DNA of 64,000 bases from Pseudomonas alcaligenes. GTDB lineage: Bacteria; Pseudomonadota; Gammaproteobacteria; Pseudomonadales; Pseudomonadaceae. The notes below the pieces were generated by a model. That model saw only the letters and a list, made by a program, of their open reading frames with translations. It was not told the DNA's origin and ran no database searches. Both the position numbers and the translations under genes were made by a program. Below are positions 40,592 to 48,132 of the stretch, piece by piece. The DNA is taken from the NCBI RefSeq assembly GCF_014490745.1, contig NZ_LZEU01000001.1, positions 1,887,501 through 1,951,500 on the forward strand, in the 5' to 3' direction. Position 1 is the first letter of the stretch, and each line of letters begins with the position of its first letter.

Positions 40592-40640
40592 TATGCGCAA
40601 AAGTGATGTTTGCGCATAAGCACTTAACTAAAAGTGCTTA
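40592..40640. promoter_or_regulatory. Two adjacent inverted repeats upstream of cysI
   Basis: TATGCGCAAA-N7-TTTGCGCATA (40592-40618, 10-bp perfect arms) runs directly into TAAGCACTT-N6-AAGTGCTTA (40617-40640, 9-bp perfect arms, sharing bases 40617-40618). They lie about 105-153 nt upstream of cysI (leftward) and 96-144 nt before the small membrane-protein gene (rightward). Operator sites are likelier than terminators since no T run follows on either strand. CysB or another LysR-type regulator is a plausible binder. Confidence 0.65.
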
Positions 40641-40735
40641 AAAAGTGGCATTTGCCGGGGCGCGCCTTGAGCCGTTGCGGGCCGTGGTCTTAACTGACAG
40701 GGCGAACCACCTATAACCACAACAAGGGGGAAGCC

Positions 40736-40849
40736 ATGAGTGATCACAGCAATGCGGACGACAAGGACAGTGTCGTCGACGCCCGGGCCATTTTCTTGCT
40801 GATCCTGATTGCCGTTGCCACGGCGGTGTTCTGGGTCAGCCAGCAGTAG
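40736..40849 (+). CDS. Small single-helix membrane protein (37 residues)
   Basis: A 37-residue frame beginning MSDHSNADDKDSVVDARA and ending in a hydrophobic stretch FLLILIAVATAVFWV then SQQ. The N-terminal half is hydrophilic and acidic; residues 19-33 form one membrane helix. AAGGGGG is 5 nt before the ATG, and a terminator follows the stop by 19 nt, so it is a well-formed transcription unit of its own. The function is unknown. It is too short for most gene finders. Confidence 0.78.
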   Translation: MSDHSNADDKDSVVDARAIFLLILIAVATAVFWVSQQ

Positions 40850-40867
40850 GTCTCTGCCGGTGCCATC

Positions 40868-40905
40868 AAGGGCCAGCTCCGGCACTGTCGGCGCTGGCCT
40901 TTTTC
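40868..40905 (+). terminator. Terminator of the small membrane-protein gene
   Basis: AAGGGCCAGC and GCTGGCCTTTTT form a stem with a 15-nt loop followed by a T run. Confidence 0.85.
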
Positions 40906-40983
40906 GTGGGAGGCTCTAGATGGTGGCAAAATGCCAGGTTGGCGGCTGTATAATGCCCAACACACTGCCCTGAACGATGAGTC

Positions 40984-42042
40984 ATGAAGTCCCTTTTGCG
41001 TTTTCTCTCGCTCTGTTGCCTGTGGCTGGCCAGTCTGACGGCTCAGGCCACCTCTGTGGTTTTCCTTAATCCGGGCTACTCCACTGAACGTTTCTGGCTC
41101 GATTACAGCGCCTACATGCAGGATGCCGCCGATGATCTGGGCATGCAGCTGGAGGTGCTCTACGGCGAGCGCGACCCGCACAAGATCCTCGGCAATGCTC
41201 GTGCGGTTCTGCAGCGCAGCAACAAACCGGACTTCCTGATCTTCACCAACGAGCAGTACGTGGCGCCCGAGGTGCTGCGTCTGTTCGCCAACAGCGGGAT
41301 CAAGCTGTTCGCCCTGCACAGCACGCTGACGCCCGAACAGCAGGAGCTGGCCGGCGGCTCCCGCGAGAAGTACAGCAACTGGATCGGCAGCCTGGTGCCC
41401 AACGATGAGGAGGCCGGCTACCTCATGGGCCAGGCGCTGATTGGTCTGGCGCCTGGTGGAGCAGGGGAGATGGTGGCTTTTTCCGGGGTCAAGCAGACGC
41501 CTTCGGCCACTTTGCGCGAAGCCGGCTTGCGCCGGGCGCTGGCCGAGCATCCACAGATGCGCTTGCGCCAGATGCTCTATGGCGAATGGAAGGAGCAGCG
41601 GGCCTATGAGCAGGCCACGGCGTTGCTGCCGCGTTATCCGGCTGTCAGCCTGGTGTGGGCGGCCAATGACGAGATGGCCTTTGGTGTGATTCACGCCGCC
41701 CAGGAACAGGGGCGGAATCTGCAGTATGCGGCGCTGAACAATTCGCAGCGGGTGCTGCAGGCGCGGGTGGATGGGCGCATCAGTGTGCTGGCCAGCGGGC
41801 ATTTCATCCTCGGTGGCTGTGCCCTGGTGATGTTGCACGACTATGCCGCCGGCCTGGATTTTGCCCGCTACGGCGGCAAGGATCAGACCGCGCGGCTGTT
41901 CCGCCTGCTCGACGAGCGCCAGGCCCAGCGTCTGCTGCACTTCGACCGCAGGGCCAATGGTCTGGATTTCCGCCGTTTCAGCGCCACCCAGCAGCCACAA
42001 ATGCGCCAGTACGGTTTCTCCATCGACGCCATGCTGCGCTGA
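40984..42042 (+). CDS. Orphan ABC-type periplasmic binding protein (type 1 fold)
   Basis: A 352-residue secreted protein with a signal peptide ending near QA|TS (residue 22). The rest fits a type-1 periplasmic-binding-protein fold (sugar-binding/LacI-like group): first strand VVFLNPGYSTERFW, then FTNEQYVAPEVLRLFANSGIKLFALHS, WIGSLVPNDEEAGYLMG, and VSLVWAANDEMAFG. No permease or ATPase genes adjoin it, so it may serve a transporter elsewhere or feed a sensor. The ligand is unknown; no close named homologue is recognised. Confidence 0.8.
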   Translation: MKSLLRFLSLCCLWLASLTAQATSVVFLNPGYSTERFWLDYSAYMQDAADDLGMQLEVLYGERDPHKILGNARAVLQRSNKPDFLIFTNEQYVAPEVLRLFANSGIKLFALHSTLTPEQQELAGGSREKYSNWIGSLVPNDEEAGYLMGQALIGLAPGGAGEMVAFSGVKQTPSATLREAGLRRALAEHPQMRLRQMLYGEWKEQRAYEQATALLPRYPAVSLVWAANDEMAFGVIHAAQEQGRNLQYAALNNSQRVLQARVDGRISVLASGHFILGGCALVMLHDYAAGLDFARYGGKDQTARLFRLLDERQAQRLLHFDRRANGLDFRRFSATQQPQMRQYGFSIDAMLR

Positions 42043-42050
42043 GTTGTCGC

Positions 42051-42269
42051 TCAGACACCGGCCAGATAGAGCACCAGCTTGACCAGGCCGAACAGCACCA
42101 GCACAAACACCGCAGTGAACAGCACACCGAGAATCAGGAAGTGGCTGGGTTTGCCTCGGCTGAAGTCGCGCGAGCGGTTTTTCCCGCTCTGCACGCCAAA
42201 GGCCGCGGCCAGCACGCTCTGCAGCATCTCGGTAAAGCTCAGCGGTTTATCGTCTTCTGGGTCGCTCAT
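42051..42269 (-). CDS. DUF2970 family small membrane protein
   Basis: A 72-residue protein with the DUF2970 pattern: a short N-terminal helix (FTEMLQSVLAAAFGVQSGKNRSRDF) and one C-terminal membrane helix (FLILGVLFTAVFVLVLFGLVKLVLYLAGV region, about 43-70). ATG 42269 follows AGGAGG. It converges with the orphan binding-protein gene, with 8 nt between stops. The function is unknown. Confidence 0.87.
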   Translation of the reverse strand: MSDPEDDKPLSFTEMLQSVLAAAFGVQSGKNRSRDFSRGKPSHFLILGVLFTAVFVLVLFGLVKLVLYLAGV

Positions 42270-42323
42270 GGGCACCTCCTGTCAGCAGTCTAGCCCCCTG
42301 TGCGGTGACGGCTAGCGGCTGAC

Positions 42324-43358
42324 CTAGAGTTCGGCGTCCAGAGCCTCCACGCGCTTGCGCTCCAGCTCGTCGAAGCGGCTGGCCTGCAGTTCGGCAATGG
42401 CGCTTTGCAGGTCGCCAGCGCTGAGTCCGGCGGCACGCAGGCGATTGCGCTCACTGGCGTAATCGCGCAGGCGCTGCTCCCAGGCGGCATGCTGCTGGTC
42501 GAGCTCGGCCAGGCTGTCGGCCGCGGCGCTGCCCAGTGCCTGCTCGCGCACCTGGCGGATTTCCTCGGCGCTGGCGCCCCGTGCCTGCATGTCCTGCACG
42601 GTGCTATAGAGCTCGCCGTTGCGGGTGGCGGCGGCACGTTCTTCGCGGATCTCGGCCGGGAGCTGGGCTTCCAGTTCGGCGACGGCCTGCTGGCGCTGGC
42701 TGTCGCTCAGGCCGCTCTGTTGGGCCAGGGCCAGGCGCTGCACCATGTAGTTGTTCTCGGCATCTTCGCGGGCGAAGAAGGCCTGGCGCTCCTCGCTGGA
42801 GAAATACTGCTGGCGCACGGCGTCGAGGGCATCCAGGCGCTGGCGCAGGGCACCGGCCTCCAGCGTGCCGTCGCCGCCCGGCAAGCCCTGTAGGGCAATG
42901 CGGTAGTCGACATAGCGCTGCAACAGGTCGCGGGCCTGGCCCAGGGCCGGCTCGTGCAACTGGGCGGCCAGGTCGCGGTGAATTCGCGTCAGTACCTTGT
43001 CGAGACCTTCCTCCTCGAGGCCGGCCAGGTAGAAGTCGAACAGGCGCAGCAGGCTGCCCTCGACCAGCAGTCGGCCCTGGGCGTCCACCCGCAGCTGCAC
43101 GTCGTGGCTGCTGCCTTGCAGGGAGGCGGGCAGTGGGCCGGGATCGGCCAGCTGGGCGGCGGGTGTGTGGTACAGGCTGGCATTGGTGGCGCTGGCCTGG
43201 ACGCTGCGGGTGTCCGTAGGCGCTGGCCGGTTGGCTGCGGGTGCGGCGACTGGTGCCTGGAGCGGTGCGGCAGCGGGGTCGAGCAGCAGGGTAATGGCGA
43301 CGGTGAGAGCGCAGAGGCCGGTGACGGCTGCGGCGCTGAGCAGAAACTTGCCTGACAT
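42324..43358 (-). CDS. lif: Lipase-specific foldase (Lif)
   Basis: A 344-residue steric chaperone anchored in the inner membrane (helix about 5-27). It folds LipA in the periplasm. The foldase signature appears as R105-L-F-D-F-Y-LAGLEE, matching the family RxxFDY...LxxxGE box; a Pro/Ala-rich variable linker (28-70) and helical repeats (EERQAFF, LPAEIREERAAATR) follow. ATG 43358 follows AGGAG. It lies 48 nt behind lipA in the same direction, as in other family I.1 lipase operons. Confidence 0.93.
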   Translation of the reverse strand: MSGKFLLSAAAVTGLCALTVAITLLLDPAAAPLQAPVAAPAANRPAPTDTRSVQASATNASLYHTPAAQLADPGPLPASLQGSSHDVQLRVDAQGRLLVEGSLLRLFDFYLAGLEEEGLDKVLTRIHRDLAAQLHEPALGQARDLLQRYVDYRIALQGLPGGDGTLEAGALRQRLDALDAVRQQYFSSEERQAFFAREDAENNYMVQRLALAQQSGLSDSQRQQAVAELEAQLPAEIREERAAATRNGELYSTVQDMQARGASAEEIRQVREQALGSAAADSLAELDQQHAAWEQRLRDYASERNRLRAAGLSAGDLQSAIAELQASRFDELERKRVEALDAEL

Positions 43359-43406
43359 GGAGCGCTCCTGCGGCGCACCTGACCCAGGGCCAGGTGCGCC
43401 GATGGA

Positions 43407-44348
43407 TCAGAGGCCGAGGTTCTTCAGGCGGTTGGCCTGGTTCTGATAGAGGGTCTTGGGGTTGCTCTCGAACAGCGACACCAGGCCCATGACGTGGTTG
43501 TTCGCGTCCAGGTGGTTCATCGTGTAGTTGTCCTTGAGTACCTTGCCGAAGTGGCTGGAGCAGCGTCCGGTGACCCCGTCATTGGCCTCGCTGATCGCCA
43601 GCGAGGTAATGCCGAACAGCGGGTCGGAAATATCCAGGACGTTGGTCAGCTTGCTGGTGCCGCTCCAGGAGTACATGCGCACGCTGTTGCCATTGATGGT
43701 GGCGGTTTCCGGGCCTTCGCCGCAGGACGTGGTGGGAATGCCGACCGGGAACTTGCTGTTGTTCGCCGCGGCGCCGGTCTTGTTGAACTCGGCGAGCATG
43801 GCGCGGATGTCCGACTGGCTCTTCTTGTTGTTCGACAGCAGGTTGACCAGGTCACCCACGGCGTTGGCGAACACGTCGAAGGCTACGCCCTGCAAGGTGC
43901 CGGCCGGGGCGATGCCGGTGGCCACGTCGGCCAGGGGCGACCCTTTGTGCGGGGTGTGCAGGGTGGTGACCGAGGCCACCAGATCCGGCCGGGTGTTCAT
44001 CACGTAGCGCGCCGTGATGCCGCCCTGGCTGTGACCGATCAGGTTGAATTTCTTGATGGTGCCGCCGGAGCCGGCACGAATCTGCTCGAGCTGGCTGATC
44101 AGCGCTTCGCCACGCTTGGCCGAGCTGTCGAAGGCATTGATCTTCGGTACGTAGACCTTGGCGCCTTGGCTTTGCAGGTCGCTGGGAATGCCATACCAGT
44201 AGTCGATGCCGGCGATGGTGTCGAAGGCGAAGATGCCGGGCACCAGGACGATGGGGTTCTTGGTTTGCGCCTGGGTGCCGGCGGCAAAGGAGGGCAGTGC
44301 AGCGCACAGGCCGAGGACGGCCAGTGCTGGTACGAGCAGCTTTTTCAT
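43407..44348 (-). CDS. lipA: Secreted triacylglycerol lipase, family I.1 (LipA)
   Basis: A 313-residue secreted lipase exported by Sec (signal peptide 1-22/23) and the type II system. The catalytic Ser107 is in GHSQG, Asp257 in ANDGV and His279 in MNHLD; Cys209 and Cys263 are placed for the conserved disulfide; the calcium site Asp residues are nearby. The C-terminus NRLKNLGL is typical. The lif gene behind confirms its type. The ATG at 44348 is preceded by AGGTTACTCACC, a modest site. Confidence 0.96.
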   Translation of the reverse strand: MKKLLVPALAVLGLCAALPSFAAGTQAQTKNPIVLVPGIFAFDTIAGIDYWYGIPSDLQSQGAKVYVPKINAFDSSAKRGEALISQLEQIRAGSGGTIKKFNLIGHSQGGITARYVMNTRPDLVASVTTLHTPHKGSPLADVATGIAPAGTLQGVAFDVFANAVGDLVNLLSNNKKSQSDIRAMLAEFNKTGAAANNSKFPVGIPTTSCGEGPETATINGNSVRMYSWSGTSKLTNVLDISDPLFGITSLAISEANDGVTGRCSSHFGKVLKDNYTMNHLDANNHVMGLVSLFESNPKTLYQNQANRLKNLGL

Positions 44349-44482
44349 GGTGAGTAACCTGTGTTCTATTTTTGTTGTTGTAACTCCGCACACAGCAGCG
44401 GAGATGGCGGCCATCAGAACACCTGTGTACTCGGGCGCACTTGTAAGAACTGATGAAATCGCGCGAATGGTGCGCAAAAAAA

Positions 44483-44498
44483 TGTGACGCGCGTCACG
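44483..44498. promoter_or_regulatory. CRP/Vfr-like palindrome between lipA and araC
   Basis: TGTGA-CGCGCG-TCACG matches the CRP-family half-site pair TGTGA-N6-TCACA with one mismatch; 44484-44497 is a perfect 14-bp palindrome. It is 135 nt upstream of lipA and 105 nt upstream of the AraC-type gene. The region 44349-44602 otherwise holds no clear sigma-54 promoter by eye. Confidence 0.5.
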
Positions 44499-44602
44499 CT
44501 GAGGGGCTGCCAATGGGGGCGCAAGGCGGCGCTTGTGATAACCCTCCGCGCACAAGAACAACAAAACCGCCGCCACTTGCCAGTGGCCAGACGGGAGTGC
44601 CG

Positions 44603-45427
44603 ATGCTGCCGAGTGCTGCGCCAATCCTGCTGTATCTGTGGGACAAGAGAACCTTCTGCCTGAGTGCCTTCAGCGAGCCGCTGCAGCTCTCGCAGGCCGC
44701 GTCCATGCTGCTGATCAGCCTCGACGGGCCGATGCGCCTGTACAGCCAGGGCGTCGAGCAACTGTGCTCCAGCGCGCTGTTGCCGGCCGGCCTGGAGCTG
44801 AACGTGGACACCCAGGGCTCGCGTGTAGCGCTGTGCTACCTGGACGTGTTCGGCGAGGACTTCGCCCTGCTGGCGCCACGCATGGCCAGCCACCATGCCG
44901 GTGTCCTCGGTGGACTGCAGGACGAGGAGCGCTATCGCCAGCGCTTCGACGAGCTGCACCAGTGCGTTGCCGAGCCGGCGCAGATCTGGGCCTGGCTCAA
45001 CGAACTGATCAATCCGCAGCGGTGCAAGCCACAGGGCTTCGTCTGCGACCCGCGCATCGTCCGCGCGGTGGCGCTGATCAAGGCCGATGTGTCATGCAAC
45101 CACTCCATCGACTACCTGGCGGCGCAGATCGGCCTGTCGGTGCCGCGCCTGACCCAGCTGTTCCGCCAGACCGTTGGTATCCCGATCCGCCGCTATCGCC
45201 AGTGGCACCGCCTGTTCGTCACCACGCTGGGCGTTGCGCAGGGCATGAGCCTGACCGAGGCGGCGGTGGCCGCCGGCTTTACCGACTCGGCGCATTTCAG
45301 CCATACCTTCCGCACCATCACTGGCCTCAAGCCCTCCACGGTGCTGGCCCAGGCCGCGCGGATCCGCCTGTTCGCCGACGCTAGCGGGATTGAGCCGGAC
45401 GGAGCCGGCGGGCACACTGCAGGCTGA
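44603..45427 (+). CDS. AraC-family transcriptional regulator
   Basis: A 274-residue AraC regulator, divergent from lipA. The N-terminal cupin-like domain (1-160) is variable; the DNA-binding domain has helix-turn-helix 1 (IDYLAAQIGLSVPRLTQLFRQTVG) and helix-turn-helix 2 (SLTEAAVAAGFTDSAHFSHTFRTITGLKPS). ATG 44603 follows GGGAG; long upstream in-frame codons in the shared promoter region are rejected. It is a candidate lipase or amine-oxidase regulator from position. Confidence 0.88.
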   Translation: MLPSAAPILLYLWDKRTFCLSAFSEPLQLSQAASMLLISLDGPMRLYSQGVEQLCSSALLPAGLELNVDTQGSRVALCYLDVFGEDFALLAPRMASHHAGVLGGLQDEERYRQRFDELHQCVAEPAQIWAWLNELINPQRCKPQGFVCDPRIVRAVALIKADVSCNHSIDYLAAQIGLSVPRLTQLFRQTVGIPIRRYRQWHRLFVTTLGVAQGMSLTEAAVAAGFTDSAHFSHTFRTITGLKPSTVLAQAARIRLFADASGIEPDGAGGHTAG

Positions 45428-45446
45428 CACACTGCGTGAGCCTGGC

Positions 45447-46268
45447 ATGAGCGCCGCCGATTTCCCCGATGACTCCGAGCAGACCGAGCGCACCCGCGAA
45501 ACGGTGATGCGCTACCACCTGAGCTGGAAGTACCGCGACCTCGAGGCGGTGATGGCGCTGTACCACCCGGACGTCGAGTACAACGATTTCTTCCAGCAGC
45601 GCACCATGCGCCTGGCCGAGCTGCGTGCCTATGTGCAGAGCAACCTGCCGCGCCTGCCCGACGAGGCTCTGGAGCACACCGACCGCATTCGCATCGATGG
45701 CCACACGGCGTTCATCCAGTACCGTTTCGCTCTGCAGGGGAGTGAGGGTCTGGCGTCGTTCCGTACCGGCGAGGCGATCACCGTGCGCGACGGCCTGATC
45801 TGGCGGATCAACGAATACGCCACCCTGTTGCGCGAGGAGCGTCCGGTCAGCGAAGGCGGCCCGGCGCGCCCGGCGATCAGCCGCCTGGGCCTCTCCGCTC
45901 GTCAGCTCGGCCTGCTGGCGCAGGATCTGCAGGACTACTTCCAGCGCCACAAGCCGTTCCTCGACCCCGAACTCGACCTGCAGCAGGTGGCCGCCGCCAC
46001 CGGCTACAGCCGCAACCAGATTTCCCACCTGCTCAACCAGGTGCTGGGGCAGAGCTTCTACCGCTACGTCAACCAGGCGCGCCTGCAGCACCTGCTCGAC
46101 GGCCTGGAGGCGGGCAGCGACCTCAGGCGCGTGGATGAGCTGGCCTTCGCTGCCGGTTTCAACTCGCTGTCGGCGTTCTACAACTGCTTCCGCCGCCATA
46201 CCGGCCTGTCGCCCAAGGCCTACCTCAAGCAGATTTCCTTGCGGGCCCGCACGCAAGACAAGCCCTGA
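45447..46268 (+). CDS. AraC-family regulator with N-terminal SnoaL-like domain
   Basis: A 273-residue protein. Residues 15-135 look like a SnoaL/NTF2-like domain (TVMRYHLSWKYRDLEAVMALYHPDVEYNDF then TDRIRIDGHTAFIQYRF), and residues 165-265 are an AraC HTH pair (LDLQQVAAATGYSRNQISHLLNQ; RRVDELAFAAGFNSLSAFYNCFRRHTG). The fusion of a possible small-molecule-binding cone domain to AraC is less common than cupin fusion. It lies 19 nt after the first AraC gene and 44 nt before the FAD-oxidoreductase gene, which it probably regulates. Confidence 0.85.
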   Translation: MSAADFPDDSEQTERTRETVMRYHLSWKYRDLEAVMALYHPDVEYNDFFQQRTMRLAELRAYVQSNLPRLPDEALEHTDRIRIDGHTAFIQYRFALQGSEGLASFRTGEAITVRDGLIWRINEYATLLREERPVSEGGPARPAISRLGLSARQLGLLAQDLQDYFQRHKPFLDPELDLQQVAAATGYSRNQISHLLNQVLGQSFYRYVNQARLQHLLDGLEAGSDLRRVDELAFAAGFNSLSAFYNCFRRHTGLSPKAYLKQISLRARTQDKP

Positions 46269-46312
46269 GGTGCCCACTAGTCTCTGCGCATTCCCCGTTT
46301 CCGGAGCATGCA

Positions 46313-47719
46313 ATGAGCAACTGGCGTGGTATCAGCCTGTGGATGGATCAGCTCGACGAGCCCTTGGCGCCGCGCCCGGCGCTGGGCTGCGAGCTGCAGG
46401 CCGACGTGGCGATCATCGGTGCCGGTTATACCGGGCTGTGGACGGCCTATTACCTCAAGCGCCAGGCGCCGCAGCTGCGGGTGGTGATAGTCGAGGCCGA
46501 GACCGCCGGCTTCGGCGCCTCCGGGCGCAACGGTGGCTGGCTGATGGGCAACCTGCTCGGCGAAGACCGCCTGCTGGGCCGTCTGCCGGTGGCGCAGCGC
46601 AAGGCCGGCTTCGACCTGCTGCACGGTATTCCCGACGAGGTCGGCGCGGTGCTGCAGCGTGAAGGCATCGCCTGCGACTACCGCAAGGGCGGCGTGCTGT
46701 ATTGCGCGGCGCGTTATCCCGAACAGCAGGCAAGCCTGCGCAGCTGGCTGGATGATCTGCACGCCCAAGGCCTGGGCGAGCAGGACTACCGCTGGCTGGA
46801 ACCCGCCGAGCTGAGCGAGCAGCTGCGCATCGCCAACCCCTATGGTGCCATCCATACCCCGCATTGCGCGACCATCCAGCCGGCCAGGCTGGTGCGTGGC
46901 CTGGCCCGTGTGGTCGAGGCCATGGGCGTGGAAATCTACGAACAGAGCCGGGTCAGCGCCTGGCAGCCGGGCCTGGTGCGTACCGCCCATGGCAGCGTGC
47001 GCGCCGACTGGGTGGTGCCGGCGGTCGAGGGCTATGCCGCCGGCCTGCCGCCCCTGGGTCGCTACCAGTTGCCGGTACAGAGCTTGATCGTCGCCACCGA
47101 GCCGTTGCCGGCGGATGTCTGGGCAGAGATCGGCCTGGATCGCGGCCAGGCCTTCGGCGAGTCCAGCCGCCAGGTCACCTACGGTCAGCGCAGTGCCGAC
47201 GACCGCCTGGTGTTCGGTGCCCGCGGCGGTTACCGCTTCGGCGGCCAGCTGCGCAGCGACTTCAACCTCACCACGGATGAGCGTGAGCTGCGCCGCTACC
47301 TGTTTGGCGAGCTGTTTCCGCAGCTGCGCAATGTGCGCCTGACCCACGCCTGGGGCGGCAACCTGGGCATGGCCCGGCACTTCCACCCGCACATGCTGCG
47401 CGACCGCAAGAACGGCATCGTCCTGTCCGGCGGCTACGGCGGCGAAGGGGTGGGGGCGAGCAACCTGGGTGGGCGCACCCTGGCCGACCTGATCCTCGGC
47501 CAGGACAGCGAGCTGACCCGCCAGCCCTGGGTGATGAGCGACAGTCCGCTGAGCCGGCTCAGCGGCTGGGAGCCGGAGCCCTGCCGCTGGCTGGGCTACA
47601 ACGCGATCATCCGCAGTTTCGTCCATGAAGACCGCGTGCTGGCCGATCCGCGCAGCGCGCCCTGGCGTCGCCGCCTGGCGCAGCAGGTGGCGGGCTTCAT
47701 GGAAAGCTTCATGCGTTAA
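46313..47719 (+). CDS. FAD-dependent amine oxidoreductase (PuuB/DadA-like)
   Basis: A 468-residue flavoprotein of the DAO family. The Rossmann motif IIGAGYTGLWTA (about 30-42), the GFGASGRNGGWL motif, and the C-terminal GGYGGEGVGASN substrate/FAD segment are visible. It resembles gamma-glutamylputrescine oxidase PuuB and other polyamine/amine oxidases. ATG 46313 follows CGGAG. The cupin and PotF-like genes downstream support amine or polyamine catabolism. Substrate is inferred. Confidence 0.87.
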   Translation: MSNWRGISLWMDQLDEPLAPRPALGCELQADVAIIGAGYTGLWTAYYLKRQAPQLRVVIVEAETAGFGASGRNGGWLMGNLLGEDRLLGRLPVAQRKAGFDLLHGIPDEVGAVLQREGIACDYRKGGVLYCAARYPEQQASLRSWLDDLHAQGLGEQDYRWLEPAELSEQLRIANPYGAIHTPHCATIQPARLVRGLARVVEAMGVEIYEQSRVSAWQPGLVRTAHGSVRADWVVPAVEGYAAGLPPLGRYQLPVQSLIVATEPLPADVWAEIGLDRGQAFGESSRQVTYGQRSADDRLVFGARGGYRFGGQLRSDFNLTTDERELRRYLFGELFPQLRNVRLTHAWGGNLGMARHFHPHMLRDRKNGIVLSGGYGGEGVGASNLGGRTLADLILGQDSELTRQPWVMSDSPLSRLSGWEPEPCRWLGYNAIIRSFVHEDRVLADPRSAPWRRRLAQQVAGFMESFMR

Positions 47720-47742
47720 CCCGAATTGCCCTGGAGAAAGTC

Positions 47743-48084
47743 ATGACCATCAACCATTTCAAGAACACCACCAGCCTCGTACTGGATGAATCCAATCCGG
47801 TGGCCGTGCCGCTCAGCCAGCCGGTGGCCGTGACCTCGACCACCAGCGTCGAGCGCGATGACGGCGTCGAGGCCGGCGTGTGGGAATGCACCCCGGGGCG
47901 CTGGCGCCGGCAGATCGTGCAGCAGGAGTTCTGCCACTTCATCGCCGGGCGCTGCACCTTCACCCCGGATGGCGGCGAGCCCATCGAGATCCGCGCCGGC
48001 GATGCCCTGATGATGCCGGCCAACACCACTGGCGTATGGGACATCCAGGAAACCGTGCGCAAGACCTACGTGCTGATCTTCTGA
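47743..48084 (+). CDS. Cupin-domain protein (DUF861-like)
   Basis: A 113-residue single cupin. Motif 1 is VWECTPGRWRR... CHFIAGR and motif 2 is IRAGDALMMPANTTGVWDIQE. This DUF861-type cupin is commonly found beside amine-oxidase/aldehyde dehydrogenase genes and may be an isomerase, a carrier or a sensor. It is 23 nt after the oxidoreductase gene and GGAG precedes the start. The activity is unknown. Confidence 0.88.
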   Translation: MTINHFKNTTSLVLDESNPVAVPLSQPVAVTSTTSVERDDGVEAGVWECTPGRWRRQIVQQEFCHFIAGRCTFTPDGGEPIEIRAGDALMMPANTTGVWDIQETVRKTYVLIF

Positions 48085-48132
48085 TCGGCCCTTTTCCAGC
48101 GACTGCCTACAAGAACAATCAACGAGGTAACC

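Noticed and set aside
40617..40640. Stem-loop TAAGCACTT/AAGTGCTTA as a transcription terminator
   Set aside because: No T run follows on either strand and no gene ends there.
44349..44602. Sigma-54 promoter for lipA
   Set aside because: Pseudomonas lipase promoters can be sigma-54 dependent, but no TGGC-N8-TTGC with the proper spacing was seen here; GTCAC-TTTTTTTGC is one base off in spacing.
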